Assembly: GCA_034638255.1 (NCBI GenBank)
Contig: JAWPGT010000005.1
Location: 744,001-808,000 of the forward strand
Direction of reading: 5' to 3'
Source of the DNA: Coprinus comatus
Taxonomy: Eukaryota; Basidiomycota; Agaricomycetes; Agaricales; Agaricaceae
DNA: 64,000 bases
In this document: piece by piece, positions 48,608-59,875 of the stretch
Layout: every line of letters starts with the position of its first letter
Numbering within the stretch: position 1 is the first letter of the stretch
Position numbers and translations under genes: made by a program
Notes under the pieces: generated by a model
What the model saw: the letters and a program-made list of their open reading frames with translations, nothing else
Databases searched by the model: none
Told to the model about the DNA's origin: nothing

Positions 48608-48772
48608 GAGAAGGTAGGAAGTAAGTGATGCCCAATTTGGATAATTACATTTCGACCTGGTCCCATCACTCTCGGCGTTCGCCTGCAGACATGTATGTAC
48701 GCCATTATAAGTACATGTGATGATTGAGTCAACGCCCTTTCAACAGACATAGATAATCCAACATCCTCCTCA

Positions 48773-51700
48773 ATGGAGTCCAAGCGTAAGGCTCTGCAGG
48801 ACAGTGTTCCGCTTCTCATTCCGTTGGCAAGGGCACAAGGACAAAACGCTCAGATTACGACAACAACATCACAAATTTCCTCCCCATCGTTGAATCTACA
48901 ATCTTCCGTCACATCAACGGGGCCTGAAAGACCTACCCCTCTTCGCATGAATCATACTAGTACAAGGGGCTGGACATTCGCCGACCTCCTCAGGAAAGGA
49001 GAACGTTTCAAACCCGTCCCGCGCATCTCATGTACAAGTGGGAAGCTTGACGAAGAAATACAAGTCTACGAAGATCAAGGAATACCGGTTGTAATTGAAG
49101 GATGGCATTACGAGTCGAGCTGGCCCAATCATCTTTTTAACATTGACTTTTGTCGTAATTATTTCCAACAAGGAGGCAAAAGTGCGTACCTGTTTTTCAC
49201 CATCTTTGAATTGCAGCTGAGATGAATAACGCGTTAGAAATCAGCGTCCGGAATGTGCATACGCGTCAAGATAAAGACGTGTCATTCACTGAATTTTTGG
49301 AAAAATCAAGGACTATCTCCCTGTTCGCGAAGCCTGAAGGTGTGTATTGTTTAAATTAATGACAACCGAGACTGAGTCTATATCAGAAACAGAGCGTTGG
49401 TATGGAAAGGACGTGGAATGTCCGACCAACTGGGAAGATTGGTTAAAGAAAGGGAAAGTGTTGCCAGACAAACTACTTCCAGACGGAGACGAGGATTACT
49501 TGTCATTCAGGCCAAAACAGGTAAGCGAATTATTCACCCGCATCGTAACCTGCAATTCACCCTCAACAGAATGGTCGTTCCGACATTGAAACACTGATGT
49601 GCTATTTCGGTGTTGCCGACACATACACCCCTTGTCACAAGGATTTATGTGCGTCTTCAGGACAGAACCTCATGTGTTATACAGAAAGAGAAGGTTCCTC
49701 GTTTTGGTTCATGACCAAGAGCTCAGACTCGATACAAACGGCCGAATATTTTCATTCAATACACCAAGAGTTGGACCATGAAACACACGTTTTGACTTTG
49801 GAAGAGCTAGCTAACGCTCCTTTCGATATCTATGTGGTAGAGCAAAGGCTTGGAGATTTGGTACTGGTCCCACCGAGAAGTTGTCATCAAGTCGTTAATT
49901 TCGGTGGTATGACGGTGAAAATGTCATGGTCGAGAATGACACTAGCAGGCCTAACTACAGCTTTATACCACGAGTTACCTCTATACCGAAGGTAAGGCTT
50001 CGGTTATAGAGTTGTATATATTACTGATGGATGAGAGTAGAGTTTGCCGACCCGAGATTTATCAGATCAAGACCACGATTTATTATGTTTTGGTTCATTT
50101 AACTCAACAATTACAACTGAAATCCGAGTCATCACAAGATGGGTCGACTCAATTACACCAAGCTCTCCCAACCCAGGAGCAACTAATAGACCAACTTGGT
50201 ACGACACTACGTCTATACGACCGTATCCTGATGGAGGAGCTTCACATTGGCTGGGAGTTGTCACCAAAACAGAAAGGAACAGAGAGAAGGAGAAAAACTA
50301 CGATAATGGAGCCTGCTAATCAAGGATTGGCAAAAGAACTCACCAGTTGTGATTTCTGTGGTGCCGATATATTCCATAGTTATTTTCAATGCAAAGACGC
50401 AATAGATCAACCCGATCAAGCATCGTCTGCAGATGAAGGTTTTATAGTTTGCTCTGGTTGTTATGTTGAAGGCCGTACTTGCGCATGTCAAGACATGTCA
50501 CCGATGCGGCGTCAAAATTGTGACGTTCTTCTCTCTACACGATGGTCGACCCTAGAAAGCCTCAAGAAAGTTGGCCATCTAGTAGAGGCCGTTGATGGGT
50601 ACGAATCTATCGAAGCACAGAAGCAGTAGGCCTACTTATTCCATCCGTGTTCACTGGTCTTACCAAGATTTCCAGACATTTTTCTCGTCAGTTCGATTGC
50701 AGTGTTTTCCGAGCTGCTATGCTTCTTCATAGCAGCAGGCAACAACAGGTCAGTTCGGCATACACTCAGCACATAGGTTTATTCAAAGACCGTAAAAGCG
50801 CCAGGATAGCCGATCATGTCGAACGAATATCATCCATTTAGTTCCAGCTATGTGGGGGCTCCCATGCAAGAAATGCCATTCCTCCAAATGTTTCCCTCAT
50901 CTCTTAAACCTGCACAAAATGCACTCCATCCAGGCCTTCTTACTACGGGACCAAGACAAAACACATGAAGTATATCATCAAACACATAAAGACAAACTCC
51001 CAACCTATGATGAAGACAAAGAAGTCTTGCTTAAAACTCAACGCGATGGTCAACCATGCACCGATTACAACTTGCTCATGGTGTATAACTGTTTAACATT
51101 TAAACTTTGTCATCCACTCAATACTAGAGCGTCAATGCTCGGCTGGTATGATACCCCATATCTACAAGAAGAAGATCTAATGCGTACGCGGCCTCACAAA
51201 GCGACTACGACTCAAAACCAGTCAACACCTGTACAGAATAAAAGGGCGCGCAGTGCCAATTCTAAACGGCAGGGGAAGCACTCGCAGAAGAGCAAAACGC
51301 CTCCGTATACGAACAAAGTCGAAAATGACAATACTCCGACTATACCCCAAGTTCCCGAGCAGAATGAACTTCTCAGAGAGGAGGATGTGTCACCGGCTGG
51401 ATCACCTATGGAGTACCAAAACATGGAGCAAGGCCAGTCTGGCAGACATTCTTCGAAGCAAAAAATGGATAATGACGATGCCAGTACACAATCGCCTATG
51501 CCTTCGGCTTCCGACCATACTCGAAAAGTCAACCACGCATATGTTGATATTGTCAGCGTGCCACCCACTAGACATGCCTCTGTAACATCTGTTCCATCTA
51601 GCCACTTTTCTAGATCGGATACGCCAGCTGAAAAGGGTACCGGACGTCTTAGTCGATCAAGAAAACCGAGCATCGCTCATGTAGAAAAAACGCAATCATT

Positions 51701-53612
51701 AAGGGTTGATATTAGCAAGAGGAATCAAGTTTCCTATGATGATAACGAGGAACTGGTATGCCCTTTTGTAAAGTTTATGTGTTCTTTCACTGACATCTTA
51801 CCCGGTCACATAAGACCAGTCTATTAACAAGTACTGAAGAGAGTCCGGAACATCGTAAAGCAGCTCCGCAACAACCCCATACTACCACCAAGGTCGGCTT
51901 CCCTTCCAAGAAGCGCAAAGAAAAAGAATCACTCCGAGAGGAGAGTCCAGAGTTGGGCTCTTTTGAAGAAATGAGACCAGAAAGACATTCCCAGGACGAA
52001 ACTATGGTATCTGATGAGCCTCCACGAAAAAAGGCACGAACAGCAACACCAAAGTATATTTACAAATCAAGGAACGCTAAAAAATCTCGCCGTTCTAACT
52101 CTGTGGTTGATAGCTCTTCTGAGCTCCCAGACCTCAGTTCATCTAAAAGAAGAGCATCGGCAACTGCAGACATTCGTAACATACCTACCTCGGATGATGA
52201 TGAAATGTCTATCTCATCGGACGACGATTTCGCAGATCAAGTTAATAATCGGAATGGCAAAGACCTTACTAGTCAAGTAATCGATGATGTTGCGGATAAG
52301 GTTGTTGAACGATTGAAACTTGATGGTAAACCAGCAAAAAAGATTGCACAGGTAAGTTTAGTGTGATTGTTATTATTCTCTTTTTAATGAAAACCAAAAA
52401 CAGGTACTTGAACAAATCAATCATACGAATGCGAGTAAGTGATTTAAAACAGTATGCGTATGGGCTATTTTAATAAAGCAAAATCAGGTGGAAATCCAAA
52501 TCGTAACGATTCTGGTAGCTCACTCCCTCAATCTAAACACTTTTCAAACCCTCAAAAGCACGAACCGATACGTCAGAGTCGCAAAGCAAGCAAACAAAAG
52601 GAATCGACGTCACAGGAGTATGCGTCACAATATGAAGACGACTCCCCCAGAAATCATAATCAAACATCAAGACAGAAACAATTAAAGAAACCTGAGAGCC
52701 GGGCTTCTTCTCATGGTAATGATACCGTCTCAAGTCTGGTAACCAGTTCCAGCGAATATGAGGAAGAAAATGGGCAGCAGCGAAAGCCTGCCACCCGAAG
52801 TCGGGGTAGGGGTAGAGGTCGTGGTCGTGGTCGTGGTCGTGGCCGTGCAACAGTCGGATCATCTTCTAGAAAAAAACAAGGAGTTATTCGACATCCAAGA
52901 CGTTCTCCTAGTATATCTACATCAACGAGTGACCAAAAGCACGGTGACGATGATGAGTCAGTTTCGTCACAAGAGACAGAAAAGCCATCCACAAAGTCAA
53001 GAAAGCGAAAACGAGCTAATTCAAGGGATCAGCATATTAGTACCGGAAGCACAAAGAAAACGAGATCACAAGTTGCAAGTTCTAGTCGGGAGGTTGAAAC
53101 AACACAATCTTTTGGGGTAATAATTTCTTCAGATTCTTTCCACCAACCACTATCAAGTGACAGAAAGAGCGATCAATCTCGTAATGAATCAAGTACGAAG
53201 AAGAGGCATATCACTGTGGCATTTGGTACCCGAAAATCTCGAAGAGAATTCAACAAGGATGAACCATTTCGTATGGATCCAAGTCGATACAAAACTCCTC
53301 CCATTAAATCCACTATCTCAACAAAAGTATTGGCGAAATCATCTACACAGTTTGCTAGCAGCTTAACAGCAGCTTTAAATGGTGAGTCTAAATTAACTCT
53401 ATTCGAAGTTGTGTCGACCTAAAATGATGATCATAAATCAAGCCTCGCTGAAATCCTCTGAAGATGTTGATGAACAGTATTGGGAAGATACCTATGCTGC
53501 AGATTCGGGACCCGAGGGGCCATCAAGTAAATTTTCTCTTTCGGTTAAGAATGTTACACAAAAAAGCTCATGTTGCACTAGAAGTCTCCAGATAGTTGGT
53601 ACTATTAGGTAA
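48773..53612 (+). CDS. JmjC-domain protein with C-terminal Cys-rich modules and RG tract (putative chromatin oxygenase)
   Basis: The start MESKRKALQDSVPLLIPLAR is at 48773. After a disordered region, QGIPVVIEGWHYESSWPNHL and NWEDWLKKGKVLPDKLLPDG precede the JmjC core: CYFGVADTYTPCHKDLCASS has the HxD iron ligands, and LVLVPPRSCHQVVNFGG the distal His. A Cys cluster follows (CDFCGADIFHSYFQC ... CSGCYVEGRTCAC), then a second one, WGLPCKKCHSSKCFPHLLNL, joined through a short exon (about 50680-50752) that restores frame. The last 800 residues are Ser/Lys/Arg-rich with nuclear-signal-like PSKKRKEKE and an RG tract, ending with the stop at 53610-53612. JmjC enzymes use Fe(II) and 2-oxoglutarate, commonly to demethylate histone lysines; the substrate here is unknown. 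About ten introns. Confidence 0.8.
52797..52850 (+). repeat. In-frame GGTCGT hexamer repeats (Arg-Gly tract)
   Basis: Imperfect tandem hexamers (ggt cgt / ggt aga / ggc cgt) encode RGRGRGRGRGRGRGRA inside the JmjC protein. RG tracts bind nucleic acid and are arginine-methylation targets. Confidence 0.85.
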
Positions 53613-54167
53613 CTCCTTGTTACCCGTTACCCGAGCTCTGTATCAACGTCATTACCATTTTTTCCCTGGCCTTCGATTGGAGAAACTTCAGGGATGACAT
53701 AAATTTTATTGTAATACATATCTAATTAATTTGTTGTAAATGTGCCGAGTAGTCCCTGCAGGTTTTCTCTTCTGATGTTTTCTTTGGATTTACAGGGCAA
53801 ACAGCCTCTACTCGGTTTATAGTTGTAATCCACATAATTTCTCTCATGAGAGCATATTAATTTTTCTTATTTGCTGAAGTACGATAGGGTATCACCGACG
53901 TATAGAAATAATCATCTGTAACTTAGTCGGTCGAATTTCCAAAGAGGGATGGAGGACATTATTAAGCGAGTTTCAATAAAGGGTATACATAAATGGGCAT
54001 AACGAATGGTTTATGGAAGGATTAAAACAGTCTTGTGTCGTGAGGGATTCGAGAGAACGAGGTCGTATAGTCAAACCGAATGAAGCAAAACAATTAAGGG
54101 AGAGAACGAGTGCATGAGGACAAACCAGCAGGAGATTGAAGGGAAGAAAAGAAAAGAAAACGAACTT
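53613..54167. other. Convergent intergenic region, no gene seen
   Basis: 555 bp between the stops of the JmjC gene and the casein kinase gene. AT-rich first half, purine-rich near 54100-54160. No splice-supported frame recognised. Confidence 0.55.
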
Positions 54168-56063
54168 CTAACAGCGACAAGTCAAAATCCGGAGCAGCGT
54201 ATTCTTTCTCGGTGGTTCTGGTAAGTCATGAGAAAAGTCTCCGGACACACCTACTTGACCACCTTGAGCGCGCACTTGACTAACTGTTGGTGGCGCAGCA
54301 CCAACATTAGGTGTCATTGGTGACGCCCGAGGATAGCCGGATTGTGAGTTGTAACCAGCATCACCAACATCGTAACCTTCATAGGCACCGTTAGCCATGT
54401 TGGCATAGGGATGCGTTCCTCCTCGAGACTGACCAACGGGAACATTTACATGCGCAGCACCAGACTGAGTTGTTGAGCCTGGGACCAATACAGCGGGGAT
54501 CTTTTTGGACCCATGACGAACCAGGGCGGGGGATGGTGGAACGACTGGGTTTTGTGAACGCCGACGATCGTCACGTGCCTTCTTATCGGTGCCAGAGGGC
54601 ATCTGATTGAGTACGGTGTTTGAGCCCTGTTGCTGATGGGAGATCAGTAGTTGATCGGGACAACCATCTCGCGTGACACTTACATTAGAAGATGCCTCCC
54701 ATCCTCTGCCGTCTTGAAAGAATTTTGAATAAGAGTACAAATCTAGTTAATCGGGAGGGCGTACCATTCAAGAGATTCCAATCAAATACGTTGTCGTCAA
54801 CATCTCCGTTATTCTTCATCACCTTTGTAAACAATTCTCGCAAAAAGTCGTAATCAGGCGTCTCTTCAAACCCAAGCTTGCGAACGTAATTGAGATAGAT
54901 CCCAAACTCCTCTGCCGGGACAAGTCGAATCAGAACATTTCCGCCGGATTCGCAAAGATGTTTACACACCGGGGAAGCCCTCACATAATTCCTTGATGGG
55001 AGTCAGCTGCTTCTTCTCTCCAATCTTCTCGTACTTTTGCTTGTTAGTCGCTGCCTTAAGACCTTGCCAGGGTAGACTTCCTCGTAAAAAGTACATAAAG
55101 ACATGGCCAAGGGATTCTAAATCGTCTCTGCGGGACTGCTCTGAAATTGAGAGTCGGCTAAATAATTGTGATGCGTGCAGAAACCACGTTTGCGTACCTC
55201 TGCCAAGATGGGTGTTGATGCTCATGTAGCGAGCAGTTCCACTTAGACTCTTGCGCTCTCGATAGGGAATGTGTTGTTTTGTCTTGGGATCTCGGTATTG
55301 TTTGGCCATGCCGAAATCCACGACATGAATAACTGGGAGATGAAAAGATGAGGTCGAGGCAGTAGCCGGATTTGAAATATAGGGACATACCATTAGCACC
55401 TTTAGTACCCGGACGGCCTATCAGGAAATTGTCGGGTTTGATGTCACGGTAGATGAGATTCTTCTCGTGTATGGTCTGCACGCGTGTTAACTGCAGAGAG
55501 TAATGAGTACAGTGGACGAGTCATTTTGAGGAATGGAAACTCACCATTTGGCGTGCGGCCATACAGACGGTCTTTGTAGAGAATTTCCTGCCGCACATAT
55601 CAAAGAGATCCTCGAGACTGGGCCCGAGGAGGTCTATGACCAGGATGTTGTGTAGCCCCTCTTGGCCGAAATGATAAATCTGGGGGATACCGGCTAGGTG
55701 GGATTAGCTGGGGTGAGAGAATGTGAGGAGAAATAGGACTGACTGCATCCAGCAAGAATACGGTAGGAACGACATTCATCACGGAGCTGGGGGGCCTCAG
55801 CCTTGCGCGGTTCCTGAGCCCAAGTTAGTATTTAAGCTAGGAATGTATTTTGTGGATTTAACGCACAAACTTGATGGCAACTGTCTGTGAATTAAGGAGA
55901 TTTGTGCCTGCAACGAGGATGGTCACGACGGAGGAAGGCTCAAGGACGCAAGGATGGACAAACCCTCGAAAATGACACCAAAGGAGCCTTCGCCGATTTT
56001 GCGGCCGACGCGATAATGGATGCCAACGAGGTTTGCAGTGGTTGTCTGATGCTGGGAGGCCAT
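54168..56063 (-). CDS. Casein kinase I, plasma-membrane (Yck1/2) type
   Basis: A serine/threonine kinase. The start [20 protein letters not shown] is at 56063. The kinase domain shows [13 protein letters not shown] (P-loop), AIKF (ATP lysine), [53 protein letters not shown] (catalytic loop), [31 protein letters not shown] and [40 protein letters not shown] is close to Yck1/2. The tail is Pro/Gly/Ser-rich and ends [10 protein letters not shown]; yeast Yck proteins end in palmitoylated CC, so CRC may serve the same role. About nine introns, several 60 nt or longer. The BVMO gene upstream on the same strand ends 101 bp away. Confidence 0.95.
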
Positions 56064-56164
56064 TGGTGAGGTGGGGGGGAGAGGGCAGGGCCTAGAGGCC
56101 GGTGGAGAGAGAGAGCAGAAGAGGCGACTGCCAATCAACCAAACAAACAACTCTATTCAGTAAA

Positions 56165-58546
56165 CTACTTAATCAGCCTCAGATACCCTACACTCGCCGC
56201 AACCCCAACTACTACCCCAACTACAATCTGTACAAGCACACTCCTCTGCTGTTCCTCCATCCAGCTGTCCCCTCCAATACTCACGTACTGGTTCCACTGC
56301 GGCTTTCGTGCCAGCCACCAGAACAGCGCCACTGGTCCAGGGAACGTTGCAACCACTTTGCCCTTCCCTTCGCCAAGCCGGTAGTACGACATACAATCCG
56401 TCCACACAGAAGTCTGTAGCCGTTTCTGCAGCCACTCATTGTACCTGTTCGTAGCCTCCTCCTTGATCTCAAACGACTTGGCTTTGCCGTCAATGACCGG
56501 CTTGATCAATTGCAACGCAAGGCCAATCTATCGCAAATTCTCAGCAACTATCACCGATCGTCTATCCAGAACAGCCCCTTACCTGTGCTTCCTGACTGAA
56601 AATGACAGAGGCATGTCCCGTAGCCACGTTAGGGCCTAGAAGGACGTTAGAACCCAACACAGATGCACAGGTTCCTTCCAAATACTCACCAAGAAGGGTA
56701 TATAGATTCGGGAAGCCGGGCATAGAAGAGCCTAAATACGCAGTGGCTCCGCCCTGTTCCTCAAAGTATTCATGGATCGACTTGCCATTCCTCCCTTTTA
56801 CCTGCATTCCTTGCGCATCCTGTAATGTGCCGCGGGTTCGCTTCTAATTTTATTCCAAGAAGAAACCGAAAACGTACTAGAGAGTATCCCGTTCCAAAAA
56901 TGATTATGTCCAAGGGAACAACCTCCCCCGTCTTGAGCTTGATTCCCTCTTCCACGATCTCATCAATAGCGTCCCAGCGCACCGAAACGTTGGGTCGATG
57001 AAGCGCCTTGAGGTAACCCGGGTCGACGATAATTCTCTTGCATCCGGGAGCTTGAAATGAAAGTCATTTAACTGACGTCTATAAGATCACGGTATAATAC
57101 TCACAATATGTCGGTACGAGTTTGTCCGCGTACTCCTTGGGAGCAGTTTGCCTGATATACCTTGCCAAAATCTGTATGTCCAATTAATTGACTTTCTTAA
57201 TATCTTTCCTCCAAGTAACTTGCCCGTTTGGTAATGGCAATCAATAACCAGTTATCCTTGCGGAAGATCAAGGCAGACAAGTCGGCCTAGCTCGGATACA
57301 TTAATCAATACTTTCTGATGGTATGCTTCGCGGAAACTTACCCTAGCCATGATCAAATTGCGGTACCATCTCATAATGAGAGGGACATGTCCGAATATCC
57401 ATTTCGTGAGAGCCGAATACTTGTAATTGCCCTAGATAACATGCAAGGCGTTAGTACTTCCAGGAATGTTCCTCGTTTCATGTGTGATGGAAGGACATAC
57501 ACGAGGCACAAACCACTGCGGCGTACGACAGAAGTTGATAACTTGAACAGAGGGATCAACAGAAATTTCGGGAACAAATTGGGCACTGAAAGAATGTTAA
57601 ATTGGACCTGTAAAACACAATTTTTTCAGAAAACCCACGCAGAACAGCCATTGCCGATGACACCAATCTTTTTTCCTTTCAAATCAACATCGTGTCTCCA
57701 TCTCGCCGAATGCCATACGAGACCTTTGAAATTCTTCAATCCACCTTCCAACTCCTTAGGGTATACTGGATCTTGGAATCCACCAATGGCCCAAATCATA
57801 ATCTCCGCTTCTACAACACTCAATTCACCTGTCTTCTCATCCTTCACCGTTACTTTATACAATTGCCTCTCGTTATCCCAATCGGCCAATTGCACAGATG
57901 TTGAAAGTTTGGTACGAATTGAGAGGTTGTATTTGTTCCAAAGGTCTTCCCAGTAGGCTTGGAGGTCTGGCTGACCAACAAAATAGGTATTCCAGTTAGG
58001 GTTCAAATCTGTTGAGAGCGAATACCAATGCCCTGGAACATCAGAACCACATCCCTATTAACTCTTTGTAAACAAATAATTCCTCTTATAATGTAGGGGA
58101 GAAAGAATATGTTACCGGGTATGTGTTATCCTAGAACGTAGACCACGTGTAAATAACCGATTAATAATTATTGAATTGAATCTATAAACTTACCCTCCAC
58201 GTTCCACCAACTGAGGCAGCCTTTTCATAAATCTAATTATTATTATGTAGGTTAAGCGACATTCTAGTTCGAAAAAGAAGCAAAGGAGGGGAGACTGACA
58301 GTGAAGTTCTCAAATTTCAATTTACGCTTCAACTGGATAGCGGCGCTGATTCCTGCCAAACTGCACAATATAGAAGCCGAAAAGATATGAAGAAAACGCC
58401 GAAAACGGATAGACACACGTTGCAGAAGGTCACATAGGATAGCTATTCTTAAGCGAAAGATAGTTAGAGAAGCTTCGAAAACACACGTACCCAGCACCAA
58501 CAATAACAATACGCGGACTTCTCTTGGAATCACTACCAGCCATAGT
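56165..58546 (-). CDS. Baeyer-Villiger-type flavoprotein monooxygenase with C-terminal membrane anchor
   Basis: A class B monooxygenase that uses FAD and NADPH. The start MAGSDSKRSPRIVIVGAG is at 58546; an intron splits the FAD GxGxxA motif (GAG|ISAAIQL). IYEKAASVGGTW, DVPGHWYSLSTDLNPNW, then FKGLVWHSARW, which fits the FxGxxxHxxxW Baeyer-Villiger fingerprint (the usual Pro/Asp after W is Arg). The NADPH motif is KKIGVIGNGCSAVQFVPEI. CRTPQWFVPRGNYKYS, RIIVDPGYLKALHRPNVSV and DIIIFGTGYSLDAQGM follow. The last 25 residues are a membrane helix (VQIVVGVVVGVAASVGYL) before RLIK, stop 56165-56167. The substrate cannot be read from sequence. About fourteen introns. Confidence 0.87.
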
Positions 58547-59096
58547 AACTTTGTTTATACAACCACCACGAAGAAATGCTTTAAAGTGTGAATAGTTTGA
58601 AGGGTATCAAGGCGTCACTGTGCCATCAAAAAAAAGTGAAGCGTCAGAAAAGGGCCAAACAGTTCGTATTTGCATAAAACTGACCAACAACAACGACGCA
58701 AGGTGAGAGAAGAAGCAAAACACCAACCTTCCAACCGAAAGCTGTATTAATAAAGCAACAGTTGCATATGATTTTCAATAATTGGTGTCAGGACCCCTGA
58801 CACTCGTTACAGAATCAAGTGTCTACTCAAATCACCATCCTTCTTTTTTGTATTGCACTCTCTTTATCCTGTGGAGACTGGAGACGTCGATAATTTATCA
58901 CATGTGTAAACCTAGTCAGACGCCTACTGCGCACCGATTAGAATACTACCGAGTGGCCAGAACTTCAACTCAACAACCAGTACTTGCTAGCCCCTGCTAG
59001 CCCTTGGGGTATTGATCCCCGAGATCCCCGAGTACTAGACGCATGTATATATGACATCTCGGGAAAAGCGGGGGTGCAGTGAATAATACTACCCAC
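58547..59096. other. Intergenic, no gene seen
   Basis: 550 bp upstream of the BVMO gene. It holds a short direct repeat (ctagcccctgctagccc near 58986-59002) and a CCCCGAGAT/CCCCGAGTA pair just after it. No coding support. Confidence 0.5.
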
Positions 59097-59790
59097 TCAA
59101 ACTACCAATTCATGTTGTCCCTCCTGAATTTTCAAATGTTTGAGTGAAAGAGAAATCCCTTTTGGTTTTGAAGCTGTTGATATATAAACATACTGTGCCA
59201 TGTTCGTCTTTCCTGAATTTAGGGGGGAAGTAACAGATATTTAAGCAGTTGGGGTAGGAAAAATGGGAGAAGAAAAGAATCGAATAACGAAAGTTTACCT
59301 GTATTTAAGCAGATAAGACCAGAGGGATTTCTCAGCGAATGTCTGTCTTTCCTCTCCGAAGTGGTGTGGTTATCGTTGTGGATATGGACGAGGAAGTCGA
59401 TAGATCCTTTGGCATCGTTGGTTTCTTTTATAGCTTCAAGATCGCCGTGACTTGATGATTCCAAGTAAAATCGATCGCAGAACCCCTTGTGCAGAAGAAA
59501 TCAAAGCTGTACCAGTCTTTTGAACTCGTATGGAATGATTGTGAAGTACATGATAAAAAGCATTTCCAATAATTATAGACCAAGCAAATTTAACCCATAA
59601 AGGTGCGGATTGAGGACCCCATCTTACAAATTGCTAATTGCTGTGGGAGATGTTCATGAAGAGGTGTTGATATTATTAGAAGTACAAACTACGATTACAG
59701 AAACTTTATACCAAAGTGAAAAACTGTTGAAATGGACGAGCAACAAATTGTATCTCTCAGGTGTCTCATATACTCAGCCAATGGTAAAAA
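59097..59790 (-). CDS. Unresolved multi-exon coding island, product not recognised
   Basis: I do not recognise a family. Three exons read in agreeing phases on the minus strand: 59550-59633 (PLWVKFAWSIIIGNAFYH), 59299-59485 (CDRFYLESSSHGDLEAIKET, SIDFLVHIHNDNH) and 59097-59212 (NMAQYVYISTASKPKGISLS, stop 59097-59099). They are joined by introns of 64 and 86 nt. A fourth, upstream exon to about 59790 is possible. The frame of the first exon also stays open past its proposed donor, so the middle join could be wrong, and a clear start codon was not found. It lies 86 bp or more from the GID4 stop on the same strand. This may be a real small gene or chance open frames. Confidence 0.3.
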
Positions 59791-59875
59791 AAATGTGATA
59801 TATGTACACATGATGAAACTAAAAATAGAACATCTGGTTTACCTCGAAAAAATGTCCGTGCGAATTGTCCAGGTC

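Noticed and set aside
50067..50267. Minus-strand frame within the JmjC gene
   Set aside because: Shadow of a conserved exon; no start or splice context.
57999..58010. tRNA B-box-like gggttcaaatct
   Set aside because: It lies inside a BVMO exon (DLNPNW region), with no A box or cloverleaf around it.
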